Shown here: piece by piece, positions 17,863-24,385 of the stretch
How the letters are laid out: the number at the start of each line of letters is the position of its first letter
Position numbering within the stretch: position 1 is the stretch's first letter
From: Reinekea blandensis MED297
GTDB taxonomy: Bacteria > Pseudomonadota > Gammaproteobacteria > Pseudomonadales > Natronospirillaceae
Length of the DNA: 64,000 nt
NCBI RefSeq assembly: GCF_000153185.1
Contig: NZ_CH724151.1
Span: 40,113 to 104,112 of the forward strand
Direction: 5' to 3'
Notes under the pieces: generated by a model
The model's database searches: none
The model's input: the letters and a program-made list of their open reading frames with translations, nothing else
Told to the model about the DNA's origin: nothing
Position numbers and translations under genes: made by a program

Positions 17863-18135
17863 ATGGAGATTTACTGGTTAGGTTTGACACTGTTCCTGTT
17901 TTTCTTCGTGCAGGCCCCGCTGTATACAGGGCCGTTGTATTGGATCAGCTTTCTGGTACTCACCTACGTGTTTACCTTCCCGGGTGGACCCGCTCAGTCC
18001 ATCCACCGACGGTTAAAAGAACGCAGGCACCAACCACGGGTACCCTGCGCACATTGCCAACAGCTCATCAACGCTCAGGATGTCATTTGTGCACCCTGTA
18101 AACTTGAACTGTCACTTGGCGCCCGGCATCGGTAG
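17863..18135 (+). CDS. Small membrane protein with a C-terminal zinc-ribbon-like motif
   Basis: The product has 90 residues. Two hydrophobic helices (about 4-22 and 26-43) are followed by a basic linker and a CAHC-x13-CAPC pattern (about 62-78), the spacing of a small zinc ribbon. The ribosome site TAAGGAGG lies seven bases before the ATG, and the gene starts 39 bases after the permease stop, so the two are probably co-transcribed. The function is unknown; a regulatory or assembly subunit of the permease is one inference. Confidence 0.7.
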   Translation: MEIYWLGLTLFLFFFVQAPLYTGPLYWISFLVLTYVFTFPGGPAQSIHRRLKERRHQPRVPCAHCQQLINAQDVICAPCKLELSLGARHR

Positions 18136-18147
18136 TTGAACGACGCA

Positions 18148-19035
18148 TTACCCTAACGTCTCAACAATCAAGTCAAACACCCGGCGCACTCGTCGGCTGG
18201 TATGCAGCTCTCGATGCGTTACCAGCCAGATATCCAGTGTCATAAATGGACCGAGACCTTCAAAACCCCGGCATAGTTCCGGAATCGAGTCGCCCACATC
18301 CTCCGGCAGCAACGTTACTCCCAACCCTCGTTTGATCAGCTCAATTTGCAGAATCCAAAACCGAGTCACCAACGGGAAATTCACGTTTTCAATGGGCCAC
18401 CCCTGCTGAACAAGCGCATTCTTAAACTGGTCGCCGTGGTCATAACCGATGATATCGATCTCCCTGACCTCTTGAGGGGTGGTCATGTTAGCGTAAGGTT
18501 TTAAGTAGTCGGGCGACCCATAGAACCAAATACGCTCTTGCATAAGCTTTCGGGTAATAAGATCGGGCTGGCTCGGCCGGAAGCTGCGTAAAGCAATATC
18601 AGCTTCACGCTTTTTTAAATCGCTGACTTCATTGGAGACCGCAAATTCCAGCACGATCCCCGGTTCTTCTTTCCGCACTTTCTCCGCGATCTCAGGCAGA
18701 CGAAAGACGGCATCCACTTCACTGGCAGAAATGCACACCGTGCCTTCCAGAGCCTTCTCCTGCCCCGACGCGCTAAGGGAGAACGCGCTGGCCGCACTGC
18801 CCATCTGTCGGACATGCTCCAGCAGTTGCACACCACTGGGCGTTAAAACCAGTCCCTGATTAACCCGTTCAAACAACGTGACATTGAGCTCTTTTTCCAG
18901 TGCTGCAACTTGTCGTCCGAGCGTAGGCTGCGTCATATTCAGAGCACGGGCTGCGGCCGATAATGACCCCTCTTCGGCCGTCACCAAGAACGCTCTGGCG
19001 CGATTCCAATCAAAATTAACCGATTTCCAGCTCAT
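18148..19035 (-). CDS. LysR-type transcriptional regulator
   Basis: The product has 295 residues from MSWKSVNFDWNRARAF. A longer frame reaches 19215 but crosses the probable promoter and the start of the divergent gene, so the internal ATG at 19035 was preferred. The helix-turn-helix contains SLSAAARALNMTQPTLGRQVAALE, followed by VTLFERVNQGLVLTPSG. Proteins of this type (starting with a Trp-x-x-Ala-Arg-Ala/Ser-Phe segment) usually act as local activators. The 97-base gap to the NAD(P)-binding protein gene at 19133 suggests that gene is the target. Confidence 0.85.
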   Translation of the reverse strand: MSWKSVNFDWNRARAFLVTAEEGSLSAAARALNMTQPTLGRQVAALEKELNVTLFERVNQGLVLTPSGVQLLEHVRQMGSAASAFSLSASGQEKALEGTVCISASEVDAVFRLPEIAEKVRKEEPGIVLEFAVSNEVSDLKKREADIALRSFRPSQPDLITRKLMQERIWFYGSPDYLKPYANMTTPQEVREIDIIGYDHGDQFKNALVQQGWPIENVNFPLVTRFWILQIELIKRGLGVTLLPEDVGDSIPELCRGFEGLGPFMTLDIWLVTHRELHTSRRVRRVFDLIVETLG

Positions 19036-19132
19036 ACAATTCCGTATACCGGCTGTGCGGTTCAAGCCGATTCCAGGTTGAAAATTGCATAGTAAACTGT
19101 CTGTCATCAAATAACAGCCTGGAAACTCCCTC

Positions 19133-19861
19133 ATGACAACTCTGGTTCTCGGTGCAACCGGCGCGACCGGCCGCTTGGTCGTGCAGCAATTGCTGGCAAA
19201 AGGCACACCCGTCAAAGCACTGGTTCGCTCAAAAGCGCGCCTGATGCCCCTGTTTCAGGATCTCTATCACCTGGACATCATTGAAACCGACATAACAGAC
19301 CTAACGATCGAACAGTGGCAGCAACAGTTACAGGGGATCACAACGGTCATCTCCTGCCTTGGGCACAACATGACGTTTAAAGGGCTGTTCGGACACCCTC
19401 GCCGATTGGTCACCGATGTACTGGCACGCATTCATCAGGCGATTGAACGCCTCGCCCCTGCAGAACCGATCAAATACATATTGATGAATACCACGGGCGC
19501 ACGAAACCCTGATCTCAATGAACAACACAGCGTCGGGGAGAAGCTGATAGTGGGACTGTTGAGACAATGTTTGCCGCCCCATGCCGACAATGAAGATGCA
19601 GCGGCTTATCTGCGTACTCAGGTGGGTCAAAATAACCCTTTTCTTAAGTGGGTGACGGTTAGACCGGATGGACTCATCGACAAACCCGAGGTGAGCCACT
19701 ATGTCGAAGAGCCGTCCCCAACCCGCAGCCCGATTTTCGATGCCGGCAGAATCAGCCGCATCAACGTGGGGCATTTCATGATGCGGTTAGTTGTAGAGGA
19801 GAAAACCTGGCGGCAATGGCAGGGTCAATCGCCGGTTTTATATAACGCGGAACCTGGATAG
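19133..19861 (+). CDS. NAD(P)-binding Rossmann-fold protein (atypical SDR, NmrA-like)
   Basis: The product has 242 residues. It begins with the nucleotide-binding motif VLGATGATGRLVVQQLL (about 4-20), the GxxGxxG form of atypical short-chain dehydrogenases. ALVRS after the second strand is typical of NADP binding. No Tyr-x-x-x-Lys catalytic pair is visible in the expected place, so it may bind NADP without classical SDR chemistry, as NmrA-like proteins do. It is divergent from a LysR regulator. Confidence 0.85.
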   Translation: MTTLVLGATGATGRLVVQQLLAKGTPVKALVRSKARLMPLFQDLYHLDIIETDITDLTIEQWQQQLQGITTVISCLGHNMTFKGLFGHPRRLVTDVLARIHQAIERLAPAEPIKYILMNTTGARNPDLNEQHSVGEKLIVGLLRQCLPPHADNEDAAAYLRTQVGQNNPFLKWVTVRPDGLIDKPEVSHYVEEPSPTRSPIFDAGRISRINVGHFMMRLVVEEKTWRQWQGQSPVLYNAEPG

Positions 19862-19908
19862 GGAGCTGCGAAAGTTAAAAGAGTTCGACAACTGATGCGA
19901 CGATCATC

Positions 19909-19935
19909 AAAAACCGGGGCCGGGCAATGGCCCCG
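19909..19935 (-). terminator. Factor-independent terminator of the membrane protein gene at 19944
   Basis: On the minus strand CGGGGCC and GGCCCCG form a 7-bp GC stem around a seven-base loop, followed by GTTTTT. It lies just beyond the stop of the minus-strand gene at 19944. Confidence 0.85.
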
Positions 19936-19943
19936 ATACAAGT

Positions 19944-20849
19944 TTAAACCCCAACCACCGAAGAGGCGTTATCAAGTTTGTAACCTGTCTGCGATGCACG
20001 ATACAAAATTTGGTAAAACCGGACCCAGAAGTACAGCAACACAAGAGAGACAAGAACTTGGCAGAAACTGATAACCATGGTTACGACAGCAGAGAAATTG
20101 AAATAATACAGGCCGCCAGCACTCAACGCTGCCAATAAGGAAACACCCAGAGTCAACCCCATAATACGTGACGCATAGTTTACCATGGCATCGCCTTCAG
20201 CATGATTTACGCGTTTAGCTTCAACCTGCCAACGATAAAACATCCAAAAGAACCAGCCTAAACCGATGACGGGTATGGTTAATAAAACAATGTGTAAGCA
20301 ATAAACACCGTTACGGCGGGTATGCTCGAACAAGCCCCACATAGCCAGCACAGACATCACCAAGCTCATCCAACTGGCTAAGGCAAACAACGCAGAACCG
20401 CTCACCACCAATCCGCTTAGAAGAAACGTCACATCACTGCCGGTTAGAGCAAAATTCAACCCGATGTATATTCCACTGCCAACGAGCAATGCCAAAACCA
20501 GTGACAGTAATTTAATCAAGTATTCGATGGCATGTTGGGTGATGGATTTTGAACGCATCGATTGCGTTTGATATACCCACAAACTCACCAACACAATGAG
20601 CATCAGAACCGCTTCGTACAGACCGCCAAACACCGCTTGAAGGCTGTAGACGAGAGATTCGGAAAATCCATCCGAACGACCTGCAGAACTAACAATCTGG
20701 GCAAAGATCAGGCCATTCACAATGCCTAAAGCGAGCTCAATGATGAGCAACGAACCTAGACAAACCCAGGCAATCGAGTACCGATGACGCGCCAGTATAA
20801 GTACACCGATAAAACCAAAAACCAGATTAATGACTGGGAAGTTTGACAC
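19944..20849 (-). CDS. Polytopic membrane protein, unknown family
   Basis: The product has 301 residues with about seven or eight hydrophobic helices. The first starts almost immediately (FPVINLVFGFIGVLILA). No transport or enzyme motif was recognised. The sequence WFFWMFYRWQVEAKRVNHAEGDAMVN marks one hydrophilic loop. The gene is the leftmost of the T6SS-bearing accessory region and shares its orientation with the small genes at 21049 and 21445. A clear terminator follows it. An association with the secretion island is only positional. Confidence 0.7.
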   Translation of the reverse strand: MSNFPVINLVFGFIGVLILARHRYSIAWVCLGSLLIIELALGIVNGLIFAQIVSSAGRSDGFSESLVYSLQAVFGGLYEAVLMLIVLVSLWVYQTQSMRSKSITQHAIEYLIKLLSLVLALLVGSGIYIGLNFALTGSDVTFLLSGLVVSGSALFALASWMSLVMSVLAMWGLFEHTRRNGVYCLHIVLLTIPVIGLGWFFWMFYRWQVEAKRVNHAEGDAMVNYASRIMGLTLGVSLLAALSAGGLYYFNFSAVVTMVISFCQVLVSLVLLYFWVRFYQILYRASQTGYKLDNASSVVGV

Positions 20850-21048
20850 TTAAAATCCTTTTGAGTTGAATAAAAATCGCAATGGTATTCACCATTTGAA
20901 TCCCTGCGCCACGGTAAAAATTTCGTTTTAACCTTTAAGCATCTGATAAAGCATCAATGGTTTGTACTTTTTGAAATACACCCAGCCGAAGCGAGTTCTC
21001 AGCTGAAAGTGTTGTTAACCAGACGCTTACCAGAGATGCTTTAAATCG
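20850..21048. other. Intergenic, imperfect inverted repeat
   Basis: No gene is visible. TTTAAGCATCT (from 20934) and AGATGCTTTAAA (from 21034) form a bulged inverted repeat about 90 bases apart. It may be a remnant of an insertion or chance. Confidence 0.3.
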
Positions 21049-21420
21049 TTACATCCTTGAAGTTGTGAGCCCTACTTGACCATTTGCCTGAAGGACCAAC
21101 TCAAGTCCTTCACCTTCTTCAGAGACGCCGATGCGATCATCATAAAACGTAAAGACTTTGCCATTGCCGCCAACAGACGTCGAAAAGGCAATCTCTTCCT
21201 TCATATTACCGTCTGAAAACGTTGCAGTACCTGCACTGGTTAACTCGACTTCCAGTATTCGATCGGGAAATCCCGGATTTTGAAAAACACATCGCTGGTC
21301 GATCTTCTCTACCGACATATCCATCCCGATGTAGGAAAACGAAAAAGGGGTTGTCTGTTGTTCCGCTGGCAATACAGAACAAAAGGTGACTAACAGGTAG
21401 AAAACAACTTGGTCCATCAT
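21049..21420 (-). CDS. Small secreted or periplasmic protein, unknown
   Basis: The product has 123 residues. The N-terminus is hydrophobic (VVFYLLVTFCSVLPA) and looks like a cleavable signal peptide ending near Ala19. The mature part is beta-rich, with one Cys in RCVFQNPGFPDR. No family was recognised. It is preceded by a purine-rich ribosome site and lies 24 bases downstream of the small membrane protein gene at 21445, so the two are probably one transcript. It could belong to the T6SS island, but no evidence beyond position supports that. Confidence 0.55.
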   Translation of the reverse strand: MMDQVVFYLLVTFCSVLPAEQQTTPFSFSYIGMDMSVEKIDQRCVFQNPGFPDRILEVELTSAGTATFSDGNMKEEIAFSTSVGGNGKVFTFYDDRIGVSEEGEGLELVLQANGQVGLTTSRM

Positions 21421-21444
21421 GGTTTAGATTCCTTTAAAATCGTT

Positions 21445-21666
21445 TTAATAAAACACTCGAATAACAGCACCCACAATGAGCAGGAATATAATAGGTTTAA
21501 GGTAATTTGCCTGTACGCTGGCAGATTGCCACTCATCTCGATAGGCATCTAACAGCTCCTGCTCTTCTGTTGACAGTTCAGAGCCTTTGACCTCTTTCTT
21601 ATAGAGGTTTTGAAGCTGCATTTTTTGCTTGAAGCTTAAGTCGCTAAGTTTTTTGTAGGAATCCAA
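21445..21666 (-). CDS. Small C-tail membrane protein
   Basis: The product has 73 residues. The first about 52 are charged and helical (SDLSFKQKMQLQNLYKKEV and SELSTEEQELLDAYRDEW). The last about 20 form one hydrophobic segment ending IGAVIRVFY-like (IVGAVIRVFY). The architecture suggests a tail-anchored inner-membrane protein. A similar hydrophobic tail ([12 protein letters not shown]) ends the 60-residue protein encoded at 53033. The function is unknown. The ribosome site is AAGGATA before the ATG. Confidence 0.55.
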   Translation of the reverse strand: MDSYKKLSDLSFKQKMQLQNLYKKEVKGSELSTEEQELLDAYRDEWQSASVQANYLKPIIFLLIVGAVIRVFY

Positions 21667-22022
21667 TGGTTAATATCCTTATATCTGACTTGAATTACTA
21701 GTTCTGGATTAAAACGATGGCATGATCAGTCGTACGATCCATCGGTACTGATCTGTCGGTCTTTAATAGTTTTAGAAGCTCAGTGGACGAGCAGCATCAT
21801 TCGGAAACAACCTAAATACGAAAGATAATCAGCCTGTTTCCTACACTCTGGAATACGATGTATTGGTGTTAATCAAAAGATTACTACGACCCATCTACCG
21901 AACTTGATTGTAAGCATGCTTTCATGCTCAGATCTACATTATGACCTTTTTTTTGTGGTACATGTCTCATCAATTTTAAACCAGCATTCTATATGCTATA
22001 GCGTTTAAAATTGTTTAGGGCC
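21667..22022. other. 356-base AT-rich non-coding gap with a strong hairpin
   Basis: No gene is seen on either strand. The DNA is clearly richer in A and T than the surrounding chromosome. The promoter for the lipoprotein gene at 22023 must lie here. A long inverted repeat at 21971-22013 ends nine bases before that gene. Confidence 0.6.
21971..22013 (+). promoter_or_regulatory. Long hairpin immediately before the SUMF1 lipoprotein ribosome site
   Basis: CAATTTTAAAC (21971-21981) and GTTTAAAATTG (22003-22013) are perfect 11-bp arms. Between them AGCAT (21983-21987) pairs with ATGCT (21993-21997). The structure ends one base before the TTTAGGG ribosome site of the lipoprotein gene. It could be a dyad operator or an mRNA hairpin that affects translation. 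Confidence 0.6.
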
Positions 22023-22994
22023 ATGGACATGGATACCCAAAAGTTCTTTAGCCTGTTCGCGATCTCTGTTTCGATCGGTGTCTCTGGTTGCAATGACCAG
22101 ACGCCACCCAAAGATAGCGATCCCATTGACGCTCTAATCGAAAAAACCTTAAACAATATGGTGTACGTTGGAGGCGGCAGTTTCATGATGGGCAACATTG
22201 GTTATGAAGTGCCCGAAGATGACCCTAACGGAACTTGGATCACCATGGAAGACGGTTCAAAGAGTTATCGAGTACCGTTTCCCGGATGCAGTAAAAGCTG
22301 CTTCCCAATCCACAAAGTCAATCTGTCCGGTTTTTACATCAACAAGTACGAGACCACAATTGGTGAGTATGATGTCTACACTGAGGCAAACGGCTTGCCG
22401 ATGGTTTACCCTGAACGACGAGAGCTCAAGAGCGGCAACTATCTGCCAGATCGCCCCGTTTACGTCGGTGTCGATTGGCATGGTGCCAACGGCTATTGCC
22501 AATGGCTTGGTGAAGTTACCGGTTTACCCTTTGAACTGCCCACCGAAGCGCAATGGGAGTACGCCGCCCGCAGTCGCGGCCAGGCCGTTCGGTTTGCCAC
22601 CGATACAGGAGAACTGGATTTCGGGCGCAACAGCTGGGATCGGCATACCGGCAGTTTCTATGGCATTGACCCCGTTGGATCTTATCCACCCAACCCACTG
22701 GGGCTGTATGACATGACCGGCAATGCGAACGAATGGGTGCGCGACTGGTACGATCCGGAGATTTATGAACAGGGTGAACAGACGAATCCAACAGGGCCTA
22801 AAGATGGAGACTTTTGGAACTCATGTAAAATGTCTCGTGGTTTTGGTCGACAGCATTCGGATGCCTCTGAGATTAATGTGTATAGACGTTTACCAAAAAA
22901 AATAGACTACACCAGCGGGCCTGGTTTTCGATGTTCCATCGATACCGATATCAGCCTAGGTGAACTCAAGTCGAACGTGGCTGACAAACCTTAA
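22023..22994 (+). CDS. Lipoprotein with SUMF1/FGE-sulfatase fold, probably non-catalytic
   Basis: The product has 323 residues. A lipoprotein signal ends at Cys23 (SIGVSGC), so the mature protein is membrane-anchored in the periplasm. The SUMF1 domain covers about 50-310. Hallmarks are GGGSFMMGN, YEVTxxEY-type KYETTIGEYDVY, LPTEAQWEYAARSRG, LGLYDMTGNANEWVRDWYD and GFRC. The paired active-site cysteines of true formylglycine-generating enzymes (human C336/C341 region) are not present: the equivalent stretch reads MSRGFGRQHSDASEINVYRR. I infer a binding scaffold rather than an enzyme. Together with the related gene at 23296 it faces a putative T6SS effector, so a periplasmic immunity or folding role is possible. 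An in-frame upstream Met at 22011 overlaps the hairpin and was not chosen. Confidence 0.8.
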   Translation: MDMDTQKFFSLFAISVSIGVSGCNDQTPPKDSDPIDALIEKTLNNMVYVGGGSFMMGNIGYEVPEDDPNGTWITMEDGSKSYRVPFPGCSKSCFPIHKVNLSGFYINKYETTIGEYDVYTEANGLPMVYPERRELKSGNYLPDRPVYVGVDWHGANGYCQWLGEVTGLPFELPTEAQWEYAARSRGQAVRFATDTGELDFGRNSWDRHTGSFYGIDPVGSYPPNPLGLYDMTGNANEWVRDWYDPEIYEQGEQTNPTGPKDGDFWNSCKMSRGFGRQHSDASEINVYRRLPKKIDYTSGPGFRCSIDTDISLGELKSNVADKP

Positions 22995-23295
22995 AATAAC
23001 ACCATATCTGTCAGCCGAAATGCTCATACATAGTTCGCTTAATAAAACGGATTGACTCGCTGCCGGCGTTGGCTAGCTCCAGGAAAACATCGTTCTTTAC
23101 CACGACGGCTTGGCCATTCTGGTTAATGCTGATCGTCTTGCCGTTAGGGATCGTTTCTCTGAGTTGTTCTTAAATTAATTGCCAAAAACCATTAGCTTCA
23201 GATTTCTCTTATGCCTGTTTTTGTGATTTGAATGGCTTAATTTAGGGAGGGTATATGTTAGTCTAAGAGGTCCAGTTTAATAACCAGCCGCATGG
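22995..23295. other. Intergenic region holding the effector remnant
   Basis: Apart from the remnant described at 23011-23169 nothing is coding. At 23244-23251 AGGGAGGG precedes a three-codon open frame (ATG TTA GTC TAA, 23255-23266). No ribosome site is visible directly before the ATG of the next lipoprotein gene at 23296. Confidence 0.5.
23011..23169 (-). pseudogene. Remnant of a second copy of the T6SS effector gene
   Basis: On the minus strand an open stretch of 52 codons lacks a usable start (it follows a TAA). It includes INQNGQAVVVKNDVFLELANAG, which I align with IDQDGQAVEVKNDGFLELAKAG at about residues 771-792 of the 1103-residue protein at 24386-27697. The DNA across about 81 bases (23062-23142 against 25320-25400) matches at roughly 68 positions by hand count. 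The stretch then diverges and ends in a TGA at 23011-23013. It lies between the two SUMF1 lipoprotein genes, which suggests that this locus once held another effector gene. Confidence 0.75.
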
Positions 23296-24345
23296 ATGCA
23301 AACAATGCCTTTCTCGAAAACCAAGTTGCTTTTTATCATTTCCTCATTGCTATTGTGTGCATGCCAAGAACCGACCGAGCGTGAACAGGCTGAGAAGCTG
23401 GCGAGAAAACAAGGTGATGACCGCCAATTAATGTTGATTGAAGAAGTCCATAAAATCCTCGATGCTCCGGCACCGACGCAGGATCAAATCGACACGCTGG
23501 TAAAGAATGCATTGAGCAATATGGTGCGCATTGAAGGTGGGGAGTTCACCATGGGAGTGAACCCTGAACGAATGGGAGGAGATTGGGACGGCTGGAAGCC
23601 GGTTGACGGTCGTCGTCAAAGCGCGAGTATCCATGAAAGTGCTTTCTTTGAACACCCAGTTCGGTTAAGTACCTATTACATCAGTAAGTTTGAAACAACC
23701 TATGCTGAGTTTGATGCTTTTAAAAAGGCTACAGGAAGGGATATACGGTTTGAAGAGGATTTAATTGGAAGTCGCTATAAAGGATACAGTGGGTATGTAC
23801 ATGATTGTTGTCGAGCGCCCAATAAACCGGCTGCAGCGGATTGGTACGAAGCAAAAGACTATTGCGAATGGTTAGGCGAGCAAAGTGGTCTACCAATCAC
23901 CTTGCCTACAGAGGCGCAGTGGGAATATGCGGCACGGGAGCGTGGCAAGTGGTTGATGTTTGCAACGAAGTGGGGGGGAGTTGGTAGTCTCACAAATCGA
24001 ACAAGCAAGGCGACGACGGAGGTTGATGCACTGAGTCACAGCATGAATGATCTTGGTCTTTATTTTATGAGTGGCAACCTGAGTGAGTGGGTGCTGGACT
24101 GGTATGACCCCGACTACTATCAAAAATCACCCTTGCAAGACCCTGTGAATGAGGTTCCGGTACAAGCCTATATCAGGCATGGTGTTTATGAACATGCCAA
24201 GGTACACCGAGGTGGTCACCAGTTTCTTGATAATTCATTGGGTGATTCTCGAAATGTTTTTAATCGCTTCTATGCTGAACCGGAGCGTTACAGTTTTGGA
24301 TCGGTGGGTATTCGATGTGCCATTAACAGCGAAAAGGCGCTTTAA
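23296..24345 (+). CDS. Second lipoprotein with SUMF1/FGE-sulfatase fold, probably non-catalytic
   Basis: The product has 349 residues. A lipoprotein signal peptide (LLFIISSLLLCAC) ends at Cys23. A charged linker (about 25-75) is followed by the SUMF1 domain (about 76-345). Its marks are MVRIEGGEFTMGVNPERMGG, ISKFETTYAEFDAF, LPTEAQWEYAARERG, LGLYFMSGNLSEWVLDWYD, HRGGHQF and GIRC. The catalytic cysteine pair is missing (the region reads GGHQFLDNSLGDSRNVFNR). It shares architecture and the phrase about NALSNMVRIEGG/NNMVYVGGG with the gene at 22023, so the two are divergent paralogues. It is convergent with the effector gene, 40 bases between stops. An internal Met at 23305 is an alternative start. 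Confidence 0.8.
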   Translation: MQTMPFSKTKLLFIISSLLLCACQEPTEREQAEKLARKQGDDRQLMLIEEVHKILDAPAPTQDQIDTLVKNALSNMVRIEGGEFTMGVNPERMGGDWDGWKPVDGRRQSASIHESAFFEHPVRLSTYYISKFETTYAEFDAFKKATGRDIRFEEDLIGSRYKGYSGYVHDCCRAPNKPAAADWYEAKDYCEWLGEQSGLPITLPTEAQWEYAARERGKWLMFATKWGGVGSLTNRTSKATTEVDALSHSMNDLGLYFMSGNLSEWVLDWYDPDYYQKSPLQDPVNEVPVQAYIRHGVYEHAKVHRGGHQFLDNSLGDSRNVFNRFYAEPERYSFGSVGIRCAINSEKAL

Positions 24346-24352
24346 GCGCCTT
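24334..24352. terminator. Hairpin at the convergent gene ends
   Basis: AAGGCGC and GCGCCTT form a perfect 7-bp stem around TTTAA, which includes the lipoprotein stop codon. On the minus strand it is followed by TTTT, so it best serves the effector operon arriving from the right. Confidence 0.6.
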
Positions 24353-24385
24353 CAATTAGTTGAATGGTTCAGAATCGAACAGATT

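Noticed and set aside
22023-24345. Active formylglycine-generating enzymes for sulfatase maturation
   Set aside because: The catalytic cysteine pair is absent, no sulfatase gene is nearby, and both proteins are lipoproteins.
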